Assembly: GCA_012523895.1 (NCBI GenBank)
Contig: JAAYSZ010000029.1
Location: 1 to 64,000 of the forward strand
Direction of reading: 5' to 3'
DNA length: 64,000 nt
From: Erysipelotrichaceae bacterium
GTDB taxonomy: Bacteria > Bacillota_I > Bacilli_A > Erysipelotrichales > Erysipelotrichaceae
In this document: one piece after another, positions 29,861 to 38,379 of the stretch
Numbering within the stretch: the first letter of the stretch is position 1
Layout of the letters: every line of letters begins with the position of its first letter
Program-made: the position numbers and the translations under genes
Notes under the pieces: generated by a model
Databases searched by the model: none
Seen by the model: only the letters and a program-made list of their open reading frames with translations
What the model was told of the DNA's origin: nothing

Positions 29861-30755
29861 AATATACGTTATTAAATCTAAGTCCATTTTCTGTTTTGAT
29901 TAGAACTATTCTTTGTACTGTTGAATCAACATCTTCACCAAAAGAAACAACTAAGTCTATTAATATTTCATTTTCTGTTTCTTTAGTTGCGATTATTCTA
30001 GAAGTATCATATGGTAAACCATCATAAATATCAGATTCTGATATTGAACAATATAACTCCCCTTCTATTTCTTTATATATTGGATCTTCATTTTCAAAAG
30101 CAACCTGATAATATGTTGCTAAAAAGTCTGTAGTAAAGATGGTTTCAGCTTTATCCTTTAAATCTTGTATAGATTTATATTTGTATGGACCTATTGAAAT
30201 TACTTTATAAAATCCAGGATATTCATTGCTTTCTGCACCTAAATCAACATTTACACCATACAACCAAGCTAACACTTCGATATCTTCTGACATTAAAGAA
30301 TCCAAAGTGTTTTTTATTTCTTTATAATCTGGGTTATTTAATTCTATTGTGTCTAAGTCAACTATAAAAGATGTTACACCATTTAACCAGTAGCTAGTAC
30401 CATAGTTAAAAATTTCAAATATCATTGAATAGTCACCTAGTTCATATAAACCATCAAATACTGCATTAGTTATCCTATTTTTAATTTTTATATCTTTTAA
30501 TTCTTTTAGCGAATTAATATTTGGAATACTATCAATTTCAATAGGTAAGGGACTAATTGTTGTATTCCATTCTTTTTCTTTTTCGTTTATTAAATTGTTG
30601 TTATAATCATCAATTGCTTGATTAATCATTATTAATACTTTTTCATCGTTTGGGATAGAATCAAAAGAAACTTCTTCATCAGGGTTGTTTGAAGACTTGT
30701 TACATCCAGATAAAAATAAAAATATAATTAGCATTATATATAAAAACTTTTTCAT
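29859..30755 (-). CDS. Lipoprotein of unknown function
   Basis: Not recognised. The 298-aa product begins with a classic lipoprotein signal (MKKFLYIMLIIFLFLSGCNK; lipobox LSGC) and an acidic Asp/Glu-rich linker. The mature part is about 270 residues of mixed alpha/beta look with many Asp, Tyr and Ile and no cysteine. AGGTAGGG precedes the ATG by 7 nt. It stands alone between a terminator and the divergent serS leader. Location at the outer membrane face is inferred from the lipobox; nothing in the sequence suggests an enzymatic motif. Confidence 0.75.
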   Translation of the reverse strand: MKKFLYIMLIIFLFLSGCNKSSNNPDEEVSFDSIPNDEKVLIMINQAIDDYNNNLINEKEKEWNTTISPLPIEIDSIPNINSLKELKDIKIKNRITNAVFDGLYELGDYSMIFEIFNYGTSYWLNGVTSFIVDLDTIELNNPDYKEIKNTLDSLMSEDIEVLAWLYGVNVDLGAESNEYPGFYKVISIGPYKYKSIQDLKDKAETIFTTDFLATYYQVAFENEDPIYKEIEGELYCSISESDIYDGLPYDTSRIIATKETENEILIDLVVSFGEDVDSTVQRIVLIKTENGLRFNNVY

Positions 30756-30795
30756 AAAAGCGCCCTACCTCGTTTAAAATTATAACATACCTTAG

Positions 30796-30824
30796 TTGAC
30801 AAAAAATACTTACAATGGTTAAAT
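30796..30824 (+). promoter_or_regulatory. Promoter of the serS T-box transcript
   Basis: A perfect -35 TTGACA (30796-30801), 17-bp spacer, and TTAAAT (30819-30824) with TGG in front as an extended -10. Transcription would start near 30831. Confidence 0.75.
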
Positions 30825-30830
30825 ATGCTT

Positions 30831-31052
30831 ACAAAGCGAAGATGAGGATAAGTATGTACTTAATTCATTATAGAGAGATAACGGCGGGTGAAAGTTATTA
30901 TGAAAAGTATTGAAATCTACCTCTGAGTGGAAGCAAAAACTTCCCGGGACAACCGTTATATGTAATGAGAGATACAATTGTTTCACGTGAAACAATTGTG
31001 TAATAAGGGTGGCACCACGAGACATCGTCCCTATTGAATGGTGTTTTTTTAT
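30831..31052 (+). promoter_or_regulatory. T-box riboswitch controlling serS
   Basis: The leader shows T-box landmarks in order: an AGTA motif near 30850, stem I with AGAGAG...CTCTGAG, and a likely UCU specifier (30916-30918, serine) in GAAATCTACC. The conserved CCGTTAT region follows. The T-box AAGGGTGGCACCACG is at 31005-31019, and the terminator GCACCA...TGGTGT with seven T ends at about 31050. Uncharged tRNA-Ser should bind and favour the antiterminator, where TGG pairs in the AGGGTGG region and TCCCT closes it. The hairpin just before the T-box is a 26-bp palindrome (30974-30999) holding a perfect parS. Confidence 0.9.
30979..30994. other. parS: Perfect parS site (ParB binding) inside the T-box leader
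   Basis: TGTTTCACGTGAAACA matches the Bacillus parS consensus at all 16 positions. It is the centre of a 26-bp perfect palindrome (30974-30999). As RNA, the same bases form the hairpin immediately before the antiterminator. Confidence 0.92.
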
Positions 31053-31069
31053 TTAGTAAAGGAGAAAAT

Positions 31070-32350
31070 ATGTTAGATATTAATTTAATTAGAGAAAATC
31101 CAGAATTGGTAAAAGAAAACATTAAAAAGAAATTTCAAGATGAAAAACTACCTTTAGTTGATGAAGTGATAGATCTAGATATTAAATTTAGACAAACAAA
31201 AACTAAAGCAGATGAATTAAGAGCTGAAAGAAACAGATCATCAAAAGAAATTGGGCTTTTAATGAGAGAAAAGAAAAAAGAAGAAGCTGAAGCAATTAAA
31301 GAAAGAATAGTATTAATAAATGAAGAGATACAAGAACTAGAACAAGCTGAAGCTAAATTATCTGAAGAAATTAAAGATAGAATGATGGTTATTCCTAACA
31401 TCATTGATGATTCTGTACCTATTGGTAGAGATGACAGTGAAAATGTTGAGGTTGAAAGATTTGGAGAACCATTAGAAAAACCATTTGAAGTTCCACATCA
31501 TATTGATATTATGGAAAGATTAAATGGAATAGATTTAGAAAGTGCTCGAAAAACTAGTGGTGCAGGATTCTATTACTTAATGGGAGATATTGCAAGATTA
31601 CACTCAGCAATTCTTACATATGCAAGAGATTTTATGATTGATAGAGGATTTACTTACTATATACCTCCATTCATGATTCATGGAAACGTAGTTACAGGTG
31701 TAATGAGTTTTACTGAAATGGAAAATATGATGTATAAGATTGAGGGAGAAGATTTATATCTAATTGGAACTAGTGAACACTCAATGATAGGGAAATTTAT
31801 AGATTCTATTTTAGATGAAGAAACACTTCCTCAAACATTAACAAGCTATTCACCATGCTTTAGAAAAGAAGTAGGGGCTCACGGTATAGAAGAAAGAGGA
31901 GTATATAGAATACACCAGTTTGAAAAACAAGAGATGGTGGTTGTATGTAATCCTGAAGATTCAAAATATTGGTATGATGAATTATGGAAAAATGCAGTAG
32001 ATTTCTTTAGAACATTAGATATACCTGTAAGAACATTAGAATGCTGTTCTGGAGATCTTGCGGATTTAAAGGTAAAGAGTTGTGATGTTGAAGCATGGTC
32101 ACCAAGACAAAAGAAATACTTTGAGGTTGGAAGTTGTTCTAACTTAGGGGATGCTCAAGCAAGAAGACTTGGAATAAGAGTTGATGGAAAAGATGGCAGT
32201 AGATATTTTGCACACACTTTAAATAACACTGTAGTAGCTCCTCCAAGAATGTTAATTGCATTTTTAGAAAACAACTTAAATGAAGATGGAACTGTTAATA
32301 TACCTGAAGTTTTAAGACCATATATGGGTAATAAAGAAAAAATCGGTTAA
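31070..32350 (+). CDS. serS: Seryl-tRNA synthetase
   Basis: Class II synthetase of 426 aa that charges tRNA-Ser. The N-terminal long coiled-coil arm for tRNA binding is at about 30-110 (LRAERNRSSKEIGLLMREKKK...). The catalytic core has motif 2 FRKEVGAHGIEERGVYRIHQF and motif 3 near LNNTVVAPPRMLIAFLENN. The start is the ATG at 31070, preceded by AAAGGAGAAAAT; a longer frame from 31034 would run through the terminator. Expression is set by the T-box leader. The stop codon is the first part of a second parS palindrome. Confidence 0.97.
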   Translation: MLDINLIRENPELVKENIKKKFQDEKLPLVDEVIDLDIKFRQTKTKADELRAERNRSSKEIGLLMREKKKEEAEAIKERIVLINEEIQELEQAEAKLSEEIKDRMMVIPNIIDDSVPIGRDDSENVEVERFGEPLEKPFEVPHHIDIMERLNGIDLESARKTSGAGFYYLMGDIARLHSAILTYARDFMIDRGFTYYIPPFMIHGNVVTGVMSFTEMENMMYKIEGEDLYLIGTSEHSMIGKFIDSILDEETLPQTLTSYSPCFRKEVGAHGIEERGVYRIHQFEKQEMVVVCNPEDSKYWYDELWKNAVDFFRTLDIPVRTLECCSGDLADLKVKSCDVEAWSPRQKKYFEVGSCSNLGDAQARRLGIRVDGKDGSRYFAHTLNNTVVAPPRMLIAFLENNLNEDGTVNIPEVLRPYMGNKEKIG

Positions 32351-32352
32351 AT

Positions 32353-32368
32353 TGTTTCACGTGAAACA
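32353..32368. other. parS: Second perfect parS site, directly after serS
   Basis: TGTTTCACGTGAAACA again, within a 22-bp palindrome (32350-32371) that starts at the last base of the serS stop. It ends 3 bp before the -35 of the SRP RNA promoter. Confidence 0.92.
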
Positions 32369-32373
32369 ATTGG

Positions 32374-32402
32374 TTGAATGATTCAATTAATTTATGTATA
32401 AT
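32374..32402 (+). promoter_or_regulatory. SRP RNA promoter
   Basis: TTGAAT (32374-32379), 17-bp spacer, perfect TATAAT (32397-32402). The predicted start is at 32409-32410, exactly the first base of the RNA duplex. Confidence 0.8.
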
Positions 32403-32409
32403 AAAAATC

Positions 32410-32483
32410 GGTACAACAAGTATGTATAGAATCTGGTCAGGGTCGGGAGACAGCAGCCATAAAAACCTCTGCTTGTGTGTACC
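32410..32483 (+). ncRNA. ffs: Signal recognition particle RNA (small 4.5S type)
   Basis: The 5' end GGTACAACAAG pairs with the 3' end CTTGTGTGTACC. The SRP54-binding hairpin is clear: GTCAGG, then GTC-GGGA-GAC with a GNRA tetraloop, then AGCAGCC. It is about 74 nt long, close to the short SRP RNAs of mollicutes and some Bacilli and lacking an Alu domain. A T-rich tract follows. It lies just upstream of tadA-dnaX-ebfC-recR, the usual Bacillota neighbourhood. Confidence 0.9.
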
Positions 32484-32501
32484 TTTTATTTAGGTGATTT
32501 T

Positions 32502-32969
32502 ATGAAAACAAAATATATGGAAATTGCGCTTGAAGAAGCAAACAAAGCAAGAGAAATAGATGAAGTACCAATAGGATGTGTGATTGTAAAAGGTAATCAA
32601 ATCTTAAGTAAAACACATAATTTAAGACACACTACAAAAAGAGCAATTGCACATGCGGAAATATTAGCTATTGATGAAGCATGTAAAAAATTAGGGACAT
32701 GGTATTTAGATGGATGTGATATTTATGTAACATTAGAGCCTTGCCCTATGTGTGCAGGAGCTATAATGCAATCAAGAATATCAAATGTATATTTTGGCGC
32801 ATATGATAGTAAAGGTGGAAGTTATGGGAGTAACTTTAATATAAATGATGTTAAAGGATTAAATCATTACCCTAATGTAGAAGGAGGAATACTCAAGGAA
32901 AAGTGTTCCAATATAATAAAAGAATATTTTAAAACAAAAAGAAAAAACAACAATGAATCAAAAGTATAA
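32502..32969 (+). CDS. tadA: tRNA-specific adenosine deaminase
   Basis: Deaminates A34 to inosine in tRNA-Arg(ACG). The 155-aa zinc enzyme has HAEILAI (proton-shuttling glutamate) and PCPMCAGAI (zinc cysteines). AGGTGATTTT precedes the ATG at 32502; the longer frame from 32475 would start within the SRP RNA. A terminator follows, so it is a single gene placed between ffs and dnaX. Confidence 0.95.
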   Translation: MKTKYMEIALEEANKAREIDEVPIGCVIVKGNQILSKTHNLRHTTKRAIAHAEILAIDEACKKLGTWYLDGCDIYVTLEPCPMCAGAIMQSRISNVYFGAYDSKGGSYGSNFNINDVKGLNHYPNVEGGILKEKCSNIIKEYFKTKRKNNNESKV

Positions 32970-33001
32970 AAGGCTTATTCTATATAAAATAAGCCTTTAT
33001 T
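32969..33001 (+). terminator. Terminator after tadA
   Basis: AAAGGCTTAT / ATAAGCCTTT stem (10 bp) followed by T/A residues. Confidence 0.75.
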
Positions 33002-33033
33002 TTGATATAATTAATAAGCTAGGAGACTAATGA

Positions 33034-34893
33034 ATGACATATAAAGCACTTTATAGAAAATATCGTCCAACAAGGTTTGAAGACGTTGTTGGCCAAGATT
33101 ATATAATAAAAACTTTAAGACAAACGATAAAACAAAATAAAGTAGGTCATGCTTATCTTTTTTGTGGTACAAGAGGAACAGGGAAAACAAGTGTTGCAAA
33201 ATTATTTGCGAAAACAATTAATTGTCTAAACCCTAATGAAGCTCCTTGTAATGTATGCGATAACTGTGTAGCAAGTGATAATAATGTAAATCAAGATATA
33301 GTTGAACTTGATGCAGCTAGTAATAATAGTGTTGATGACATTAGAGACATTATCGAGCAGTTAAAGTATGTGCCATTTCAAAGTAAATATAAAGTGTACA
33401 TAATTGATGAGGTTCATATGTTATCCGGAAGTGCTTTTAATGCTTTACTTAAATCATTAGAAGAACCTCCACAACATGTGGTGTTTATACTAGCAACTAC
33501 AGAACCAAATAAAGTATTACCTACTATTATTTCAAGGTGTCAAAGGTTTGACTTTTTAAGAGTGGATAAGCAAAGTATTATTAAAAGATTAAAATATGTT
33601 GCTAATAAAGAAGGTATAGACATTTCAACACAAGCTCTAATAATGATTTCAGAACTAGCGGAAGGTGGAATGAGAGATGCACTAAGCATATTAGATCAAT
33701 GTGTTGCTTATACAGGAGAAACTTCAAAAATATATGAAGAAACTATAAAAGAAATATATGGGTTGACTTCAATTCAAGATAAGATTAATTTGGTTGATTT
33801 AATCCACAAAAAACAAGCAAAAGATGTTTTAGATAAATTGAAAGAATTTTTAACTAGAGGAATAGACTTTAAGAGGCTAACAAATGATTTCATAAATATT
33901 TTTAAAGAATCAATTCTTTATTCATATACAAATAATGAAGAAGTGTTAGAGTATTTAGATAAAAAACAGGCTAATCAAGTATTAGAAAAATATAGCGACT
34001 CTAATTTATTAGATATGATTGATATTCTTATGAAGGCAAGCGAATCATATTTTAATGCAGTAAATATTTATAATTATTTTGAAGTTGCATGTTTAAAGTT
34101 AATGAATATCAAAGGTAAAGAAAGAATAGAAAAAACTAAACCCGAAGTAAAAGAAGATATTCAAGATTTAAAAGAAGAATCAATAGAACATGAAGAAATA
34201 TATGATGATGAAGACACAGAAGTAATAGAATATAAAGAAGATGAAATAATAGAAGAAACTCAAGAATTTAAGCAATCTATAGAAGATTATTACGAAGAAG
34301 TTTATGAAGAAGAATTAGAAGGACCAATAGAAAAAGTTGAACAAAAAAAAGAAATTACAAATGAATCGTTAGAACTATTTTTAGATGAAGAAAAAGAAGA
34401 AGTGATAGATAACAGTATAGAATACTATGATAATGAAACACTTCTTAGGTTGGTTGTACAATGTGATAGAGATACTAGAAGTAAAGATGAAGAAAAGTTT
34501 AAAGATTTAATAAAATATAGATATGATTTAAATTTAGCAAGATATGTAAATTTATTAAGTAAAACACAAATTGCAGCAAGTGGAGAAGATTGTATCTTAT
34601 TAGTTAATGCACATGAAGCAATTGTAAATGAGATTAATGATAAAACAGTAAACATTGAATTATACAAATTCATCAAAGAAAACTTAGATATAGATAAGAT
34701 GGTATTTGGTTTAACAGAAGATCAATACAAAGAAATATTAAATTTATTTACACAAAAGGTTGCAACAGGAACTCTTCCTAATCCTTATAAAGTAAATAGA
34801 TATAAAATAAAAAAAGAAAAAGAAATAAAACCAATAGATAGAGTTATAGATTTATTTGGTTTAGAAAATGTAGAAATTATTGAGGAGGAATAA
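33034..34893 (+). CDS. dnaX: DNA polymerase III subunits gamma and tau
   Basis: Clamp-loader ATPase of 619 aa. Walker A is GTRGTGKTS, the zinc module has four Cys (CLNPNEAPCNVCDNC), and Walker B is the DEVH box. The SRC motif is in IISRCQRFDF. A long acidic Glu-rich region (about 375-455) links to the tau-specific C-terminus. No slippery A-run frameshift site is evident, so a single tau-like product is likely. AGGAG lies 8 nt upstream of the chosen ATG; an overlapping ATG at 33030 runs into a stop after four codons. Confidence 0.95.
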   Translation: MTYKALYRKYRPTRFEDVVGQDYIIKTLRQTIKQNKVGHAYLFCGTRGTGKTSVAKLFAKTINCLNPNEAPCNVCDNCVASDNNVNQDIVELDAASNNSVDDIRDIIEQLKYVPFQSKYKVYIIDEVHMLSGSAFNALLKSLEEPPQHVVFILATTEPNKVLPTIISRCQRFDFLRVDKQSIIKRLKYVANKEGIDISTQALIMISELAEGGMRDALSILDQCVAYTGETSKIYEETIKEIYGLTSIQDKINLVDLIHKKQAKDVLDKLKEFLTRGIDFKRLTNDFINIFKESILYSYTNNEEVLEYLDKKQANQVLEKYSDSNLLDMIDILMKASESYFNAVNIYNYFEVACLKLMNIKGKERIEKTKPEVKEDIQDLKEESIEHEEIYDDEDTEVIEYKEDEIIEETQEFKQSIEDYYEEVYEEELEGPIEKVEQKKEITNESLELFLDEEKEEVIDNSIEYYDNETLLRLVVQCDRDTRSKDEEKFKDLIKYRYDLNLARYVNLLSKTQIAASGEDCILLVNAHEAIVNEINDKTVNIELYKFIKENLDIDKMVFGLTEDQYKEILNLFTQKVATGTLPNPYKVNRYKIKKEKEIKPIDRVIDLFGLENVEIIEEE

Positions 34894-34895
34894 CA

Positions 34896-35204
34896 ATGGA
34901 TTTTCAAAATTTAATGCAACAAGCACAAAGAATGCAAAGCCAACTAGGAAAAGTTGAAGAGGAATTAAAAAATACAAAATATACTGGAACTTCTGGAGGA
35001 GGCAGTGTAGAGATTGAAATGACAGGCGACAATGAAGTTGTAAGTGTAAAAATCGATGAAGAACTTTTAGAAAAAGACAATAAAGAAATACTAGAAGATT
35101 TACTTCAAGTTGCATTTAACGATGCATCAAAAAAAGCTAAAGAAGATAGAGAAAGTAAGCTGCAAGGTCTAGCAGGTGGTATGGGCTTACCAGGAATGTT
35201 TTAA
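34896..35204 (+). CDS. ebfC: YbaB/EbfC family nucleoid-associated protein
   Basis: The 102-aa dimeric DNA-binding protein has the typical MDFQNLMQQAQRMQSQLGKV helix, a Gly-rich turn, and VEIEMTGDNEVVSVKIDEELL. It lies between dnaX and recR as almost everywhere in bacteria. It starts 2 nt after the dnaX stop with GAGGAGG. Its stop overlaps the recR ATG by one base. Confidence 0.93.
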   Translation: MDFQNLMQQAQRMQSQLGKVEEELKNTKYTGTSGGGSVEIEMTGDNEVVSVKIDEELLEKDNKEILEDLLQVAFNDASKKAKEDRESKLQGLAGGMGLPGMF

Positions 35205-35794
35205 TGTATCCAGAAAGTTTAAATAAATTGATTCAAAGTTTTAAAATGTTTCCTGGAGTAGGAAACAAGACCGCAGAAAGATATGCTTTGTTAATACTTG
35301 AAAAAGATGAGGAAGAGGTATCAAGGTTTATAGAAGCATTAAAAGAATCAAAGGAAAAAATAAAAACATGTACCATTTGTGGAAATTACACTGAAGAAGA
35401 AAAATGTTTAATCTGTAGTGATAAATCAAGGAATGAAAAACTAATATGTGTAGTACAATCTCCAAAAGATATTATTGCAATGGAAAAAACATTAGAGTAT
35501 AAAGGTGTATATCATGTAATAGGAGGATTAATTTCTCAAAGTAAAGGAATCCTTCCAGAAGACTTAAAAATAAAAGAATTATTAGAAAGAATTGATCAGA
35601 GTATAGAAGAAGTTATTATAGCGACTAATCCAACTCTAGAAGGAGAAACAACAGCACTATATCTAGATAAGCTGTTAAAAGAAAAAAATGTGCTAGTCAC
35701 AAGAATAGCACATGGCTTACCAATGGGAGGTCATTTAGATTATGCAGATGAACTAACATTGATAAAAGCACTTGAAGGTAGAAAGAAGATGTAG
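35204..35794 (+). CDS. recR: Recombination protein RecR
   Basis: The 196-aa ring-forming partner of RecO/RecF. It has the helix-hairpin-helix MFPGVGNKTAERYAL and a zinc finger CTICGNYTEEEKCLIC. The Toprim domain is ICVVQSPKDIIAME...TNPTLEGETTALYL. The C-terminal ARIAHGLPMGGHLDYADELTL is in the usual place. Last gene of dnaX-ebfC-recR. Intact and of normal length. Confidence 0.96.
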   Translation: MYPESLNKLIQSFKMFPGVGNKTAERYALLILEKDEEEVSRFIEALKESKEKIKTCTICGNYTEEEKCLICSDKSRNEKLICVVQSPKDIIAMEKTLEYKGVYHVIGGLISQSKGILPEDLKIKELLERIDQSIEEVIIATNPTLEGETTALYLDKLLKEKNVLVTRIAHGLPMGGHLDYADELTLIKALEGRKKM

Positions 35795-35803
35795 GTAAAC
35801 AAA

Positions 35804-37471
35804 ATGAATGTTGATATCAAGATAGCACAATCAATAGAATTAGAAACAATAAATAAAATTGCAAAAAAAGCAAATGTTTCAGAAAAGTATTTAGAAAATT
35901 ATGGTAAATATAAAGCAAAAATAAACAATGATATTTATAATGATATTAAAGATAACAAAGATGGAAAATTAATATTAGTAACAGCAATTAATCCAACTAA
36001 GGCAGGAGAAGGAAAATCCACAACAACAATTGGTTTAACAGATGGTCTAGCATTACTAAATAAAAATGTAATTGCATGTTTAAGAGAACCATCATTAGGA
36101 CCTGTGTTTGGTTTAAAGGGTGGAGCAACAGGTGGAGGTTATGCACAAGTTGTACCTATGGAAGATATTAATTTACATTTTACTGGAGATATGCATGCAA
36201 TAACTACTGCAAACAATCTTGTATCAGCAATTTTAGATAACTATATATATCAAGAAAACACATTAAATATTGATCCTAATAAAGTTGTATGGAATAGATG
36301 TTTAGACATGAATGATAGAACATTAAGAAATATAACAATAGGTCAAAAGAAAAAAACAAATGGTATTGAAAGAGAAGACACCTTTGTAATAACTGTAGCT
36401 ACTGAAATAATGGCTATATTATGTTTATCAAATGATATTAAAGACTTTGAAGAAAAAGTAAAAAAATGTATAGTAGCTTATACATATGATGATAAACCAG
36501 TAACAATAGAAGATTTAAAAATAAGTGGAGCATTAGCTGTAATAATGAAGGATGCACTAAAACCAAATTTAGTACAAACTTTAGAACATACACCAGTGTT
36601 TATACACGGAGGTCCATTTGCAAATATTGCTCATGGGTGCAATTCAATCATTGCTACAAAAACTGCATTAAAACTTGCAGACTATGTTGTAACTGAAGCA
36701 GGATTTGGAGCAGATTTAGGAGCTGAAAAATTTTTAGATATTAAGTGTAGATTAGGAAATTTAAAGCCTGATGCTATTGTAATTGTTGCAACTATAAGAG
36801 CACTAAAAATGCATGGTGGAGTAGATTCAAAAGATATTGAAGAAGAAAATATAGAAGCACTATTAAAAGGTTGTTCAAACCTAGAAAAACATATTGAAAG
36901 TATTAAAGCATTTGGTTTACCATTTGTAGTAGCAATAAATAAATTTTCAAAAGACACTAAAAAAGAAGTTGAAACTATTATTAATTGGTGTAAAGAAAAT
37001 AATTATCCAGTAGAAGAAGCAGATGGATGGGCTCAAGGTGGAAAAGGAATGATTGAACTTGCAAATAAAGTAATTGATATTTGTAATCAAGAAAACAACT
37101 TTAAACCTATATATGATTTAAATAAATCAATTGAAGAAAAGATAGAAACAATATCAAAATTAATATATGGAGCTGACGGTGTAGAATATTCTGATGATGC
37201 AAAAGAAAGCATTAAAACTCTAAATAAATTAGGTTATGATAATCTACCAATATGTATGGCCAAAACACCAATGTCTTTAACTGATGATCCTAAAAAAGTA
37301 GGAAGACCTACAGGGTTCAATATAAATGTCACAAACATAAAAGTATCTGCTGGAGCAGGGTTTATAGTTGTATATACAGGAGCTATTATGACAATGCCTG
37401 GATTACCAAAGCATCCTGCAGCACTAGATATGGGAATAGATGATAACGGAAAAAGTTACGGAATATTTTAG
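35804..37471 (+). CDS. fhs: Formate-tetrahydrofolate ligase
   Basis: The 555-aa enzyme makes 10-formyl-THF from formate, THF and ATP. It has the P-loop [14 protein letters not shown] and the family stretches [23 protein letters not shown] and [15 protein letters not shown]. With the glycine cleavage operon it gives two entries to the one-carbon pool: formate here and glycine there. The ribosome site (TAGGTAAACAAA) is modest. It begins 9 nt after recR, so co-transcription is possible. Confidence 0.97.
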   Translation: MNVDIKIAQSIELETINKIAKKANVSEKYLENYGKYKAKINNDIYNDIKDNKDGKLILVTAINPTKAGEGKSTTTIGLTDGLALLNKNVIACLREPSLGPVFGLKGGATGGGYAQVVPMEDINLHFTGDMHAITTANNLVSAILDNYIYQENTLNIDPNKVVWNRCLDMNDRTLRNITIGQKKKTNGIEREDTFVITVATEIMAILCLSNDIKDFEEKVKKCIVAYTYDDKPVTIEDLKISGALAVIMKDALKPNLVQTLEHTPVFIHGGPFANIAHGCNSIIATKTALKLADYVVTEAGFGADLGAEKFLDIKCRLGNLKPDAIVIVATIRALKMHGGVDSKDIEEENIEALLKGCSNLEKHIESIKAFGLPFVVAINKFSKDTKKEVETIINWCKENNYPVEEADGWAQGGKGMIELANKVIDICNQENNFKPIYDLNKSIEEKIETISKLIYGADGVEYSDDAKESIKTLNKLGYDNLPICMAKTPMSLTDDPKKVGRPTGFNINVTNIKVSAGAGFIVVYTGAIMTMPGLPKHPAALDMGIDDNGKSYGIF

Positions 37472-37479
37472 GTGATATT

Positions 37480-38379
37480 ATGAGTTCAATTGTTTATGTT
37501 ACTGATAATAAAATGATTGAATACCATCGTTTAAATGGAAACACAACGATGAATTTTTGGAGGCCATCAAGTCAAAGAAGTTTTAGCAAGTTTGTAAAAG
37601 GAGACTTGTTATTCTTCTATATCAAAGATAGGCCACAACAAAGAGAAAGATATATCGCCGGATATGGAAAATTTAAAGAACTAAATAAATTATCACTAAA
37701 TCAAATGTGGAATAAATATGAAACATTAAACGGATACTCTTCTAAAAAAGAATTAAGAGAAGCAATTCTTAAAGCAAGCAAAAAGAATGTTATTCCAAGA
37801 ACAATGAATTGTATATATTTAACTGACGTTGTATTTTTTCAAAATCCAATATATTTAAGTCAATTTGGAATAAAAATATCAAACAGATTAGAAAGTTATT
37901 TTTACTTAGATAAACACGATAAAGAACTAACATCAAAGATACTTAATCTTGCTAGCAAAGACGGAATAGACTTATGGAGTAGACTAGCTGGTAATGTAGA
38001 TGTAGAATCTTTAGAAGATACTCAATTAATACACACAGTCTCTAAATGTATACAAAAAGTAAATAACATAAAATATAACAATCAACAAAATAAAATTGCA
38101 TATAAACTTATGCAAGAAAGTGTTGGCTATAAACCAATAAGAGAAAAAAGATTAGAATATTATAAAATAGAAGATAACAAAATAGAAATTGCTATACCAT
38201 TTGTGTTTAATAATAGAAACCATGATGATAATCTTAAAAAATTACTTGGACATTTAGTATTATTAAATTATTATTTAGGTTTAAAAGATATTAAATACAA
38301 TTTTAAAATTATAAGTGAAGAAAAATTGAATTCAGAAGATGAAAAAATTATTAAGGAATTAATAGATGGAAAATTATGA
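37480..38379 (+). CDS. EVE/PUA-like domain protein of unknown role
   Basis: The N-terminal 150 of 299 residues resemble the EVE-like (PUA fold) domains seen fused to HNH restriction endonucleases. They share an FWRP opening, GDLLFFYIK, an IAGYGKF turn, then QMWNKYETLNGYSSKKEL and CIYLTDVVFF. Such domains read modified bases. No HNH nuclease motif is present; the C-terminal half is charged and partly beta-strand and not recognised. It lies between fhs and mnmG, overlapping mnmG by 14 nt, so it is co-translated with a tRNA-modification gene. That makes either an RNA- or a DNA-reading role possible. The domain call is from pattern memory. Confidence 0.55.
   Translation: MSSIVYVTDNKMIEYHRLNGNTTMNFWRPSSQRSFSKFVKGDLLFFYIKDRPQQRERYIAGYGKFKELNKLSLNQMWNKYETLNGYSSKKELREAILKASKKNVIPRTMNCIYLTDVVFFQNPIYLSQFGIKISNRLESYFYLDKHDKELTSKILNLASKDGIDLWSRLAGNVDVESLEDTQLIHTVSKCIQKVNNIKYNNQQNKIAYKLMQESVGYKPIREKRLEYYKIEDNKIEIAIPFVFNNRNHDDNLKKLLGHLVLLNYYLGLKDIKYNFKIISEEKLNSEDEKIIKELIDGKL

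Noticed and set aside
30950..30960. TTCCCGGGA resembling a Noc-binding site (ATTTCCCGGGAAAT) in the serS leader
   Set aside because: It matches only the core, and CCGGGA-type sequence at this place is usual for T-box leaders, so no Noc site is claimed.
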